A DNA stretch of 52,671 nucleotides from Pseudomonadales bacterium (GTDB lineage: Bacteria; Pseudomonadota; Gammaproteobacteria; Pseudomonadales; Pseudohongiellaceae). The stretch spans positions 1 through 52,671 of the forward strand of contig JALRBQ010000019.1 of the NCBI GenBank assembly GCA_023257655.1, given 5' to 3'. Position numbers and translations under genes: made by a program. Of this stretch, positions 39,781 to 48,214 are shown in pieces; position 1 is the first letter of the stretch; each line of letters starts with the position of its first letter. The notes under the pieces are model-generated. The model saw only the letters and a list, made by a program, of their open reading frames with translations. It did no database searches and was not told where the DNA came from.

Positions 39781-40272
39781 ATGCCATTGAGACAAGGCCA
39801 CAAGCTCGCCGGATTTGTGCTGCTTACCCTGCTGCTCGTGCAGTCCGGTCAGGCTCAGCACAGTCACGGCATACTCACACCGGGAGTCACCTTTCCGAAA
39901 GATGACTCTGTGCTGCTGGAGGCGCCGAAAATGATCACGATGAGTTTTCGGGTGGATGTGGTGCTGCTGAAGCTGGCGCTGTATACCGCAGATGACACGT
40001 GGATCAATATCGGATTTCAATTCGACCCCAACCGCATGAGTCACAGCTTCGTGTTGCCCATTCCTGGTGAATTACCCCCGGCACCCTACTACGTCGCTCG
40101 CTGGAGTGTGACCGACGACAATCGTCGACTGGTCAACGGCGAATTCCGGTTCGCCTTCGGGCCGGACGCACTGCCGCCGTCCGAAGTGATTGCGAATCAG
40201 GTAAGTGAGTTACTGGAAGTCCTGCCAAGCACAGGCTCCTATCGCTCCGCTACCGGTGTGCCGGCAAACTGA
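39781..40272 (+). CDS. Second secreted CopC-fold-like protein
   Basis: 163-residue exported protein. Signal cleavage falls near Q-A-Q-H (25-26), leaving an N-terminal HSHG that could bind copper through His27/His29. The CopC-like pattern is DDSVLLEAPKMITMSFRVDVVLLKLALY, then APYYVARWSVTDDNRRLVNGEFRFAFG; the D-G-H-P ligand motif of CopC is replaced by DDNRR. It resembles the product at 38175 more than the canonical CopC at 46231. It converges with nfsA. Function unknown; the gene starts 63 bases after the thioesterase. Confidence 0.72.
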   Translation: MPLRQGHKLAGFVLLTLLLVQSGQAQHSHGILTPGVTFPKDDSVLLEAPKMITMSFRVDVVLLKLALYTADDTWINIGFQFDPNRMSHSFVLPIPGELPPAPYYVARWSVTDDNRRLVNGEFRFAFGPDALPPSEVIANQVSELLEVLPSTGSYRSATGVPAN

Positions 40273-40285
40273 CCAGCCCCTCAAT

Positions 40286-41023
40286 CTACTTGAAGGCAAA
40301 TCCCTGCTCGGCAAGAAAGCTTTTCATATGGGGGCGGGATTTCTCAGACAGCAGCGTTGCCACCTGTCGAGTCCAGGTGATGCCATGTCCACCCCCCGTA
40401 CGCGTCCGATAGTACTCTTTGATCTTCTCGTCATACTCCGCGATGACCTCGGCATCACCGTCCTCGTTATACACTTCCTGCTTGACGATCACCGATAAGG
40501 GTAATCGCGGTTTGACTTCCGGATTCTGATCCGGATAGCCGAGGCACAGACCGAATACAGGATAGACCCCTCGCGGTAATCCTAACAGTTTTGATACGGG
40601 GCCCGGATTGTTGCGAATGCCGCCTATGTAACAGATTCCGAGTCCAACAGATTCCGCCGCCGCAACCAGACTCTGTGCCATCAGTGCTACATCGACTGTG
40701 GCAATAATGAAGTGCTCGGTGTAATCCCCTTCGAAAGGCATATCGTACGCGGCACAGTAATTTCCCGGACGCTTGAGATCGGCACAGAAGACCATGAACT
40801 CTGCCGCCGATTCCACATAGGCTTGTTTACCGGCGAGGTCCGCAATCTGCGCCCTTACTTCCGGCTTTGTAACTCGAATAATGGTCGCTCCTTGCAGGAA
40901 GCTCGAGGTCGCCGCGCCTTGACCTGCAGCAAACAATTCTGCCAGCAACTCCGGTTCTATCTTGCGCTCGGTAAATTTGCGGATGCTACGATGGGATTTG
41001 AGCAAATCGATTACGGCATTCAT
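40286..41023 (-). CDS. nfsA: NfsA-like oxygen-insensitive NADPH nitroreductase
   Basis: 245-residue FMN-dependent nitroreductase. The N-terminal MNAVIDLLKSHRSIRKFTERKIEPELLAELFAAGQGAATSSFLQGATIIRVT is the classic FMN-binding start of NfsA/FRP proteins. GLGICYIGGIRNNPGPVSKLLGLPRGVYPVFGLCLGYPDQNP and the final TRQVATLLSEKSRPHMKSFLAEQGF are also typical, at the usual length of ~240. It reduces nitroaromatics and quinones with NADPH. Its ATG overlaps the stop of the upstream serine hydrolase gene by one base (TAATG), implying coupled translation. Confidence 0.93.
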   Translation of the reverse strand: MNAVIDLLKSHRSIRKFTERKIEPELLAELFAAGQGAATSSFLQGATIIRVTKPEVRAQIADLAGKQAYVESAAEFMVFCADLKRPGNYCAAYDMPFEGDYTEHFIIATVDVALMAQSLVAAAESVGLGICYIGGIRNNPGPVSKLLGLPRGVYPVFGLCLGYPDQNPEVKPRLPLSVIVKQEVYNEDGDAEVIAEYDEKIKEYYRTRTGGGHGITWTRQVATLLSEKSRPHMKSFLAEQGFAFK

Positions 41024-42216
41024 TAAAGTTTCCTGTCTGTCAGATTATCGAGAAATGCCGGGACGACATCGTTGGCCAGCTTTGTTTCTGCATTCATGAG
41101 CAATACCATGCCGACATTCTTTGTCGGCACAAAGACCATTTCTGATCGGTAACCACGCACACCGCCGCCGTGATGAATCACCCGCATGCCTTTGTAGTCG
41201 AAGACCCGCCAGCCCGTCGCATAATAGGCTTTTTCGAGTCCTGACCAGTTATTGAAATATCCGCCATACGGCGTAGCAATCACCGGCTCCTGCAGATGCG
41301 CGAGTGCCTCGGGAGACAAAATCTCCGGAAATGCACCGAGGTTAGCCCGGACCCACAAGGCCATATCGTCGATGCTCGCATTCACCCCTGACGCAGGTGC
41401 TACCGAATAGTAGGCCGGATTCGTGGTGGTTGTGTGCCAGCCTCCGGTCGTCTTCAAATGCGGAGCGGTCGCATTGTCGTTGTTGAGATAGGAGTCCAGC
41501 CCGATGCTGGCCGATGCCATGCCCAACGGCTTGAAGAGGCGCTCTTCAATGAAATGCGCATAGCTGTCTCCCGTAGTCTTCTCGACAACATCCCCCACCA
41601 GGGAAAACACCACATTTTGGTATCCGTAGCATTTGCCGGGAGCACACACGGTGGGAATCTGATTGAACTTGCCCTTGATGCGATCGTAGGCGACGCCATC
41701 ATCGAGCAGATTGGAATACGCGTGAGGCATGAGCCCGGTGGAATGACTGACGATCTGTTGCAAGGTGATGGAGCCTTCGGTATTGCCCGTCCCCAGTTGC
41801 ATCCCCGGAAACAGATCTGTCAGTGGCGAGTCCCAGCTTTGCAGGTGCTGATCGACAAGCAGTTCTGCCGCAGTGCCGGCAAAGGTTTTGGACATGGAGG
41901 CGAGCCGAAACACTGACTCGGCATTGACCGGTTCGCGGGTATCCAAACTGCGGACACCCCAGGTGCGGAGTTGGGAAACCCCTTCCCGACTCACGATGGC
42001 GAGAGCACCACCGGGGACGGCCTCGATGCCGGCGGCTTCATCGAGCCACGTGGTGAAGGCATTCAAGTCGGTGCTGGCAAAAGCCAACTGCACATTGTCA
42101 TCCGCCCGAGCGGCTTGCACGGACAGCATCAGGACGCACGCAAATGGCAAACATTGACGCAGTAACCTGCGTGGTGCGGGAGACAATCCGGGAATGGAGT
42201 TCACTGCTCTGGACAA
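41023..42216 (-). CDS. Exported serine hydrolase (class C beta-lactamase/DD-peptidase fold)
   Basis: 397-residue penicillin-binding-fold hydrolase with a signal peptide ending A-R-A-D (about 38). All three motifs are present: S107-M-S-K110, Y199-Q-N201 in GKCYGYQNVVFS, and HHGGGVRGYRS standing for the KTG/HxG box near residue 355. Many relatives are esterases or D-amino-acid peptidases, not lactamases, so substrate prediction is uncertain. Signal and family suggest a periplasmic enzyme. The 281 bases upstream contain only a terminator, plus the end of the DegP gene. Coupled to nfsA by the TAATG overlap. Confidence 0.9.
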   Translation of the reverse strand: MSRAVNSIPGLSPAPRRLLRQCLPFACVLMLSVQAARADDNVQLAFASTDLNAFTTWLDEAAGIEAVPGGALAIVSREGVSQLRTWGVRSLDTREPVNAESVFRLASMSKTFAGTAAELLVDQHLQSWDSPLTDLFPGMQLGTGNTEGSITLQQIVSHSTGLMPHAYSNLLDDGVAYDRIKGKFNQIPTVCAPGKCYGYQNVVFSLVGDVVEKTTGDSYAHFIEERLFKPLGMASASIGLDSYLNNDNATAPHLKTTGGWHTTTTNPAYYSVAPASGVNASIDDMALWVRANLGAFPEILSPEALAHLQEPVIATPYGGYFNNWSGLEKAYYATGWRVFDYKGMRVIHHGGGVRGYRSEMVFVPTKNVGMVLLMNAETKLANDVVPAFLDNLTDRKL

Positions 42217-42398
42217 AATAATCGCTGGTTCAACCGGTTATCGATTGTGATTGATTGCCTCGGGGGCTCTGGCATCAATTCGAGCGTTCAAGTCTGATCG
42301 TTACCCGAATTCTCCATTGGCCTTTCCGGCGGCGCGCGACATCATACCACGTCACACCGCTCGGCCGCGCCTGCCTGATGTCACGGTTCCTGACCGGC

Positions 42399-42429
42399 AA
42401 AAAAACCGACTCAATTCCCATTGAGTCGG
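42399..42429 (-). terminator. Rho-independent terminator of the DegP/DegQ gene (minus strand)
   Basis: Read on the minus strand: CCGACTCAA stem, TGGGAA loop, TTGAGTCGG, then seven T. On the plus strand the stem is 42406-42414 / 42421-42429 and the A run 42399-42405. It is 69 bases past the protease stop. Confidence 0.93.
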
Positions 42430-42497
42430 CCAAGCGGGGGTCTTGTTTAGAACGGTGGATCACCCCATTCGTGCGGAAATCGATCTCGCGTGCTGGC

Positions 42498-43907
42498 TCA
42501 TGAGACAAACAGCAAGAGGCGCTGGCTGCCCCGCACCACGGTCAGCGCGGTGAATCGGCCCGCCGCCTGCAGCGCGTCTTCGAAGTCATCCGGACTGGCT
42601 ACCGACTGACGGTTTACTTCGACAACGATGTCGCCCTCGCGCAGGCCAGCGGCCCAGGCCGGGCTCTGCTGATTAATGGCGATGACTTCGAGGCCAGCAT
42701 CCACAGCGGCATTGCTGCCGGCATTCAGCGCTCCCAACTGGGCGCCACGAAAATCCGTACTGCCACCTGTATCCTGCGATGCAAGCGTAGCCTGCCCTTC
42801 CGGTCCGCCGATGCGAGCATCGAGCTGCAGACGCTTGCCACCCCGATACAGCGTGAGTTTGACCTCTTGTCCGCGGGTCAGCAGGCCCACGGTATTGCGC
42901 AACTCGCGGCTACCGGCGATCTTGTGGTCGTCGACGGCGACGATGACATCGGAAATTTCGAGGCCGGCACGCTCGGCGGCACTGTCTGGCAAAATACTGG
43001 TGACGATGGCACCGGAATCCACTCCCACATCGAGTGCTGATGTCACCTCCGGGGTGACATCGGCAATTGTCACGCCAAGCATGCCCCGTCGTACTTCACC
43101 ATCGCGTTCCAGATGCTCCAGCACCGCTGACAGCATGTCGCCGGGAACGGCAAAACCGATCCCGTTGCTGCCGCCACTGCCGCTGATGATTGCCGTATTC
43201 ATGCCAATCAGCCGGCCTTCCATGTCGACCAGGGCGCCGCCGGAGTTGCCGAGGTTGATTGCTGCATCGGTCTGGATGAAGTCTTCATAGTTGTCGTTGT
43301 TGAGCCCGGCACGCCCCAGAGCGCTGACGATGCCAGAGGTGACAGTCTGGCCGATGCCAAACGGATTACCGATCGCTACAACATAGTCTCCTACCTGCAC
43401 TGTGGAGATGTCGGCAAGCGGGATATCCACGAGTTTGTCGGCATCGATCTCGATCAGGGCGACATCGGTGCTGGCATCACTGCCGAGCAGGCGAGCATCG
43501 AAGGTGCGGTTATCGCTGGTTTGTACAACGATGCTGTCAGCCCCATCGACGACGTGATGGTTGGTGACGATGTAGCCCCGTGACGCATCGATGATGATCC
43601 CGGAACCGGCTCCGGTCGCGTAGGGCCGACGCGGCTGGTCGGAGTTAAAGTCGGGACCGTTTTCGGGCTGGACATCGAAGAAGCGCCGCAGCTCTTCTGG
43701 CAGACGCTGGTTATTGAAATAATAGTTCTGGCTCTCTGGCATGGACTTGGTGACGCGGATACTCACCACAGCCGGCGTCACCTGCTCCAGCATGGGTGCG
43801 AGTGAAGGGATGCCCTGTTTCAAAGCTTCAGTGCTGATGGCCTGAACCTGGACGGTCAGCGTGGACAGCACAACAGCCAGCAGGCAAAAAGCGAGTTTGT
43901 TACGCAT
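42498..43907 (-). CDS. Do family periplasmic serine protease (DegP/DegQ)
   Basis: 469-residue HtrA protease-chaperone. Signal peptide 1-23 (ends V-Q-A). The trypsin-like domain carries the triad His118 (TNHHVV), Asp148 (STDVALIEID) and Ser222 (GNSGGAL). Two PDZ domains follow (roughly 270-360 and 385-465; GMLGVTIADV.., AERAGLEISDVIVAVD.., AWAAGLREGDIVVEVN). It degrades or refolds misfolded periplasmic proteins. ATG 43907 is preferred over the TTG at 43913 because GGAG sits nine bases before it. The gene is divergent from a ToxR-like regulator across ~280 bases and ends in a strong terminator. DegP versus DegQ cannot be settled; the loop LA between the signal and the catalytic domain is short, which favours DegQ/MucD. 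Confidence 0.95.
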   Translation of the reverse strand: MRNKLAFCLLAVVLSTLTVQVQAISTEALKQGIPSLAPMLEQVTPAVVSIRVTKSMPESQNYYFNNQRLPEELRRFFDVQPENGPDFNSDQPRRPYATGAGSGIIIDASRGYIVTNHHVVDGADSIVVQTSDNRTFDARLLGSDASTDVALIEIDADKLVDIPLADISTVQVGDYVVAIGNPFGIGQTVTSGIVSALGRAGLNNDNYEDFIQTDAAINLGNSGGALVDMEGRLIGMNTAIISGSGGSNGIGFAVPGDMLSAVLEHLERDGEVRRGMLGVTIADVTPEVTSALDVGVDSGAIVTSILPDSAAERAGLEISDVIVAVDDHKIAGSRELRNTVGLLTRGQEVKLTLYRGGKRLQLDARIGGPEGQATLASQDTGGSTDFRGAQLGALNAGSNAAVDAGLEVIAINQQSPAWAAGLREGDIVVEVNRQSVASPDDFEDALQAAGRFTALTVVRGSQRLLLFVS

Positions 43908-44188
43908 CGTCAAAATCTCCTGTTAAGTCGTGAATCCTGCAAATTCGCTGGCTGGCGTCTCTGCGGTCAGCCCTGGCGAAATTGCATTGGAGACGAAGAT
44001 AGATACTTCGACGCTGGATAACCTGAAGTCGCGATGAAAAATATGTCCAGAAAACCTGTGGGCGCAGAATTTATTCCCGGCTAAGGCTGGATTGCTTTAA
44101 GATGGCCTTGAAAAAATGGTGTGCGGGAACCAAATCTGTGTTTACACCGTCTAAACCCGTAGAAACAAGCCTAGGGGAAGCCAGAAGT

Positions 44189-45202
44189 ATGGGACATTCA
44201 ATTACTCAGGAATTGACCTCCGAAACCTCCAGTTTGTATACAAACGGCCCACGGCCGGCACTCAGGCGCGAATTTGCCCTGGGAGACTGGGTTGTGCATC
44301 CCGACCTGAATCGACTCCACAGCCGGCAGGGCGGCATTGAGCGCCAGCTCGAGCCGCGCTTGATCCACCTGCTCTGTTATCTGGCCGCCAATCCGGATCG
44401 GGTATTGACCCGCGATGAGTTGGTCAATGAACTCTGGCCGCGCGTCATCGTCAACGAGAATTCCCTCACACGCGCCATTTCTGAATTACGCAAGCGATTG
44501 GCGATTCCAGGCAAGCCCGGTCACCATTACATCGAAACCATTCCAAAGAAGGGCTACCGCCTGATTCCGGCCATCGAGGCGAGCAGCAGACCTGCGGTGG
44601 TGAAGCCGCTGGTGACCGTTACAGCAGCTCCTGCCTATGTGCTGCCGGCGTTTCAGCCCCGCTTGCGCGTGGCAGCGGCAGTGTTGAGCCTTTGCCTCGC
44701 CCTGGGGTTGTGGCTCGGATTGCAGGGTACGCTGACCGCCCCGATGACGATGCCCGGGCAGGTCCTGCTCGCCGACGAGGTGGTTGACGCCGGCTCTGAT
44801 TTCATGGGAGGCGAAGTCACCCTGAGTACCGCACCAGACCTGTCGCAGGGAACACGCACGATCGAGGCTCGGGTGCTTTCAAGTGACGAATCCCAATACG
44901 CCTATATTCAGCATGACCACACTGGATCCACGATCTTTCTCGGCAAGCTGGACGCCCTGGCGGCACCCGTCATCGCCATCTACAACTGTCCCGAAAAGAT
45001 CTACAACCTGGCCTGGTCACCATTGGGTCGCGGTCTGATCTTCGCGCGCAGTTCCCAGATGACAACCGCGGCACTGTTCTCCAATGACCGCAGTAATGGA
45101 GAACTCATGATGCTGGATCTCACCACGCTGGAAGTGCATCGTCTGCTGTTGGATAACAACGCCAGCGAAGCCGACAAGAACAAACCACAGAGCCTCACCT
45201 GA
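44189..45202 (+). CDS. Membrane-spanning winged-helix regulator (ToxR/CadC-like)
   Basis: 337-residue transcription factor. Residues ~28-127 are an OmpR/PhoB-type winged helix: LGDWVVHPDLNRLHSR, LEPRLIHLLCYLAANPDRVLTRDELVNELWPR, VNENSLTRAISELRKRL, YIETIPKKGYRLI. One transmembrane helix follows (~161-179, AAAVLSLCLALGLWLGL), then a ~155-residue periplasmic domain without clear family. This is the one-component, membrane-embedded ToxR/CadC design. ATG 44189 has AGGGGAAG upstream; an in-frame ATG at 44102 would add 29 residues without similarity. Divergent from the DegP-type gene, it may respond to envelope stress and control it (inference). Confidence 0.82.
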   Translation: MGHSITQELTSETSSLYTNGPRPALRREFALGDWVVHPDLNRLHSRQGGIERQLEPRLIHLLCYLAANPDRVLTRDELVNELWPRVIVNENSLTRAISELRKRLAIPGKPGHHYIETIPKKGYRLIPAIEASSRPAVVKPLVTVTAAPAYVLPAFQPRLRVAAAVLSLCLALGLWLGLQGTLTAPMTMPGQVLLADEVVDAGSDFMGGEVTLSTAPDLSQGTRTIEARVLSSDESQYAYIQHDHTGSTIFLGKLDALAAPVIAIYNCPEKIYNLAWSPLGRGLIFARSSQMTTAALFSNDRSNGELMMLDLTTLEVHRLLLDNNASEADKNKPQSLT

Positions 45203-45204
45203 TC

Positions 45205-45239
45205 AAAAGTGCCTTCCGATCTGCGCCAGGTCGGAAGGC
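45205..45239 (-). terminator. Terminator at the end of copD (minus strand)
   Basis: Stem GCCTTCCGA (45211-45219) / TCGGAAGGC (45231-45239). Read on the minus strand it is followed by ACTTTTGATC. It could also serve the convergent regulator gene on the plus strand, where no T run follows. Confidence 0.6.
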
Positions 45240-45266
45240 TACTGCATCCCGCCACGTGAGATTGTG

Positions 45267-46190
45267 TTAGCCCTGGTGCTCCAGCGGCCCCACCTGAGTG
45301 GAAAAATAGGCAGTGGTCGCGAGTACCAGCAGCGCCGCCAGCATCTCCCACTGAATTGAACGCCCCAGCCTGCCGGCACCCGCCGCCTGCTCGAGCGCTG
45401 GAACATGGACGAATTTGTTGAGTCCGGCGATTCCGAGCAATACCGTGACTCCCGCCAGTTTCAGCAATAACGCACGCCCATAGGCCGTGGTTACCAATTC
45501 ACTGACAGCGCCCAGTAGTTGCAGCGACATCACGAAACCCGCGCCGATGAGGAGAACCAGCACCCAGGCAGCGAGATTGCCAAATCGGCGCATCCCGACT
45601 TGCAGACTGGCCTGATCCGAAGAGCGCGACAGCAAGAGCAACGGATAGAGAGACCCGATCCAGGCGGCTGCGGCGAGCACATGCAACATCACCGCGAGCT
45701 GGCCAGAGACGGCCAACAGCGATGCATGTCCAGCCAGCCTGAAGGTCGCGGCGAGCATCAACACCGGCGCTGCGTAAACGAGCGCCAGCCGTGCGTAAAA
45801 GCGTTGCGAGAAAGGTTTGAGAGAAAACGCCAGTTGGCGCAGATACAACAGGGTAGCGAGTAGTGCCCAAACGAATGCGGCCAGCCGCAGCAGAGTGACA
45901 TCACCTAGATTTGTGTCCAGCAACAGCCGGGCCATGTTCCAGTCGAACATCCCGCCCACGCCGGCTCCGTTCAATTGGCCCACCTGGGCGAGAAAGCTGA
46001 CGATGACCGCCTGAAACCCTACCAGGGTGCCGAGCATGATGTAATTGAGCAACTGACCGACGGTGCTACGACGACCGTCAGAGAATTGCCAGAGACACAG
46101 GCTGCCGCCGGCGAGACTGGCAATGCCGAAGTATAGGCACCCTTTGCTGAACAGGACAGTGAGTTCCCAGCCTCCAGGCATAACGTCCAT
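45267..46190 (-). CDS. copD: CopD copper-resistance membrane protein
   Basis: 307-residue inner-membrane protein with about eight hydrophobic helices, the usual form of CopD/YebZ. Conserved features include GHASLLAVSGQLAVMLHVLAAAAWIGSLYPLLLL (two His in the middle helices, the CopD hallmark), YGRALLLKLAGVTVLLGIAGLNKFV, and the final TTAYFSTQVGP. CopD is thought to move copper between periplasm and cytoplasm, working with CopC, whose gene lies 40 bases upstream on the same strand. It probably shares the copC transcript. A terminator lies 28 bases beyond its stop. Confidence 0.9.
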   Translation of the reverse strand: MDVMPGGWELTVLFSKGCLYFGIASLAGGSLCLWQFSDGRRSTVGQLLNYIMLGTLVGFQAVIVSFLAQVGQLNGAGVGGMFDWNMARLLLDTNLGDVTLLRLAAFVWALLATLLYLRQLAFSLKPFSQRFYARLALVYAAPVLMLAATFRLAGHASLLAVSGQLAVMLHVLAAAAWIGSLYPLLLLSRSSDQASLQVGMRRFGNLAAWVLVLLIGAGFVMSLQLLGAVSELVTTAYGRALLLKLAGVTVLLGIAGLNKFVHVPALEQAAGAGRLGRSIQWEMLAALLVLATTAYFSTQVGPLEHQG

Positions 46191-46230
46191 GTCAATTCAG
46201 CTCCGGATACCTGGGCAGGGCTGGTGCAGC

Positions 46231-46605
46231 TCAGGGTCCGGAGGCTGCCGGATCGACTGTAAAACTGTAAGAGTTGCTGACGGGATGTCCATCTTCACCG
46301 ACAACGGCCCAGTTCACCGTGAATTTTCCCGGATGCATGCCAGGGGTATCGAAAGAGAATGACGCCGCTTCGGTCGCATTGGGCTCGAAGCTGGTCGGCA
46401 TTTCATGACCCACACCCATGAGCTGCAGTTTCACAAGCTTGACGGGCTCGGTAAACACCAGACTGATCGAGGCAGGAGCCGCTTTGACAACGGCATCTGC
46501 CGCTGGTGTCGCTTCCTTCAGGGCAGTGTGCGCAAAGGCGATTGACTGGAGGCCAACTGCCAGGCCGACGGCCGCGAACAGTCGTATGATTACTGTTGAT
46601 TTCAT
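46231..46605 (-). CDS. copC: CopC copper-binding periplasmic protein
   Basis: 124-residue protein with signal peptide 1-25 (ending A-F-A), leaving His26 as the mature N-terminal residue, the canonical Cu(II) ligand. The second ligand set is Asp105 and His107 in GEDGHPVSNSYSFTV; the beta-sandwich pattern LKEATPAADAVVKAAPASISLVFTEPVKLVKLQL is complete. Copper(I)-site methionines are few, so it is probably the Cu(II)-only class. Operon partner of copD. Contrast with the two CopC-like proteins at 38175 and 39781, which have lost the DGHP motif. Confidence 0.93.
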   Translation of the reverse strand: MKSTVIIRLFAAVGLAVGLQSIAFAHTALKEATPAADAVVKAAPASISLVFTEPVKLVKLQLMGVGHEMPTSFEPNATEAASFSFDTPGMHPGKFTVNWAVVGEDGHPVSNSYSFTVDPAASGP

Positions 46606-46709
46606 AGAAGATTCCTCGACCCACTGAAGGGTCTTCGTAGCCGGCGTAAGGGTATTTGACGCGGGAGTCTACCCCGCGAGTGTCGGGATTATCGCAGTTT
46701 CACCACTGA

Positions 46710-46725
46710 TATGGGAGCCCCCATA
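46710..46725. promoter_or_regulatory. Candidate operator upstream of copCD
   Basis: Perfect inverted repeat TATGGG-AGCC-CCCATA, centred about 112 bases upstream of the copC start. Position and symmetry fit a regulator site; no named regulator can be proposed. Confidence 0.35.
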
Positions 46726-46876
46726 CCCGCGACCGATTGTCGCATTAGACTTTAATTAACTCTTTTATCGTACTGTTTTAGCTATCTTTTTTCTTTCAAT
46801 TGTATTCGCGGCAGACGAACCAGATGGCCTTTGCCAGTTGGAGATCGCTGCCTTCACGACAGCCGCGCACAACGAT

Positions 46877-46900
46877 CAGGGGGAGCCGAAGCTCCCCCTG
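46877..46900 (-). terminator. UUCG-capped hairpin 3' of acyl-CoA dehydrogenase operon
   Basis: On the minus strand: CAGGGGGAGC, loop TTCG, GCTCCCCCTG, a perfect 10-bp GC-rich stem with the extra-stable C(UUCG)G tetraloop, 26 bases past the operon's last stop. No T tract follows, so it may be an mRNA-end stabiliser or a weak terminator. Confidence 0.6.
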
Positions 46901-46926
46901 GGTAGATCCCGATCAGCCCGTAACCA

Positions 46927-48144
46927 TTATTGGTACTTCGCGAGCTCTTTGCGGGCAATCACCCGGCGATGCACCTCGTCCGGACCGTCGGCGAGTCGCA
47001 GCGTGCGTTGGCTGGTCCACAGGGTTGCCAGCGGGAAATCCTGGGAGACACCCGCCGCGCCGTGCATCTGAATGGCGCGATCGATAACCCGCAACGCCAT
47101 ATTGGGAACGGCAACCTTGATCTGGGAAATGGCATCCCGTGCGGCCTTGTTGCCGATCGTATCCATAAGCCAGGCGGCTTTATAGGTCAACAGGCGGCAC
47201 ATCTCAATCTCGATTCGACTGTCGGCAATAATGTCGTAATTGCCTCCCAACTCCGCCAGAGGCTTGCCAAATGCCTCACGGCTCACGGCGCGCTCACACA
47301 TGAGTTCCAGTGCTTTCTCTGCCGCACCGATAGAGCGCATGCAGTGATGGATACGGCCCGGCCCCAGACGACCCTGGGAAATCTCGAAGCCGCGCCCCCT
47401 CCCCAGGATGATGTTGCTCTGCGGCACGCGCACATTGTGGAATTTGATATGCATATGGCCATGGGGTGCGTCATCGCGACCGAACACGTGCATGGGCCGG
47501 ACCACCTCGACACCAGGAGTGTCCATGGGTACCAGAATCTGGGACTGCCGATTGTGTTTGGGTGCGTCCGGGTCGGTAACCACCATCGTAATCATGATCT
47601 TGCAACGGGCATCCCCGGCACCAGAAATATAAAACTTCTCTCCACTGATGACCCACTCATCACCATCGAGAACAGCGCGCGTGGAGATGTTAGTGGCATC
47701 GGAAGACGCGACACCAGGTTCGGTCATGGCGAACGCCGAACGGATCTTGCCTTCCAAAAGCGGTTCGAGCCATTGCTTTTTCTGCGCTTCGGAACCGTAG
47801 CGTTCCAAAACCTCCATATTGCCCGTATCGGGTGCGCTGCAATTGAATGCCTCGGAAGCGAGTCGACTGCGTCCCATAATTTCCGCCAGATGGGCATACT
47901 CAAGATTGGAGATACCGGCACCGCCCTGACTCTTCGGCAGGAAGAAATTCCACAGGCCCTGCTCCCGCGCCGCCTGCTTCAGACTCTCCATAATTTCATC
48001 CTGACGCGGAGTGTGCGACCAACGATCACCGACGCTGATTTCGTCGTGATATTCCTGTTCAACCGGCTCCACCAGATTTTTTACAAAGGCACGAATCTTT
48101 TCCCTGACTTCTACCAGTTCTTCTGATAATCCCAAATCCATCAT
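46927..48144 (-). CDS. Acyl-CoA dehydrogenase family protein
   Basis: 405-residue FAD flavoprotein oxidising acyl-CoA thioesters (alpha-beta). It has the family order: N-terminal helical domain, [22 protein letters not shown] in the middle beta domain with the FAD/substrate Thr, the [19 protein letters not shown] strand, [30 protein letters not shown], and the C-terminal [45 protein letters not shown]. The catalytic base position expected for this subfamily (in the ADGPDE region) carries the acidic residues DGPDE, typical of ACAD10/11-like enzymes. It is the last gene of the minus-strand operon that starts at 50897. A 398-codon open frame on the opposite strand is an artefact. Confidence 0.93.
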   Translation of the reverse strand: MMDLGLSEELVEVREKIRAFVKNLVEPVEQEYHDEISVGDRWSHTPRQDEIMESLKQAAREQGLWNFFLPKSQGGAGISNLEYAHLAEIMGRSRLASEAFNCSAPDTGNMEVLERYGSEAQKKQWLEPLLEGKIRSAFAMTEPGVASSDATNISTRAVLDGDEWVISGEKFYISGAGDARCKIMITMVVTDPDAPKHNRQSQILVPMDTPGVEVVRPMHVFGRDDAPHGHMHIKFHNVRVPQSNIILGRGRGFEISQGRLGPGRIHHCMRSIGAAEKALELMCERAVSREAFGKPLAELGGNYDIIADSRIEIEMCRLLTYKAAWLMDTIGNKAARDAISQIKVAVPNMALRVIDRAIQMHGAAGVSQDFPLATLWTSQRTLRLADGPDEVHRRVIARKELAKYQ

Positions 48145-48214
48145 TGTTCTTTACTCGCTCTAGTGTTGACTCGAAAACTGGAGGCCTGAAATTCCGCTCG
48201 TGGCCCGTGTAATG

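Larger units (their letters stand above)
46606..46926. other. Intergenic region upstream of copC, downstream of ACAD operon
   Basis: 321 bases without a convincing gene. It contains an inverted repeat TATGGG-4-CCCATA at 46710-46725, the stable hairpin at 46877-46900 and an AT-rich patch (46749-46800) suited to a promoter for copC on the minus strand. Confidence 0.55.

Noticed and set aside
42255..42508. Small ORFs on both strands in the 281-base gap
   Set aside because: They cross the DegP terminator and overlap coding ends; products have no protein-like pattern.
46930..48126. 398-codon plus-strand open frame
   Set aside because: It is antisense to a clear acyl-CoA dehydrogenase over its whole length; its product shows no family pattern, and long antisense frames are expected in GC-rich genes.
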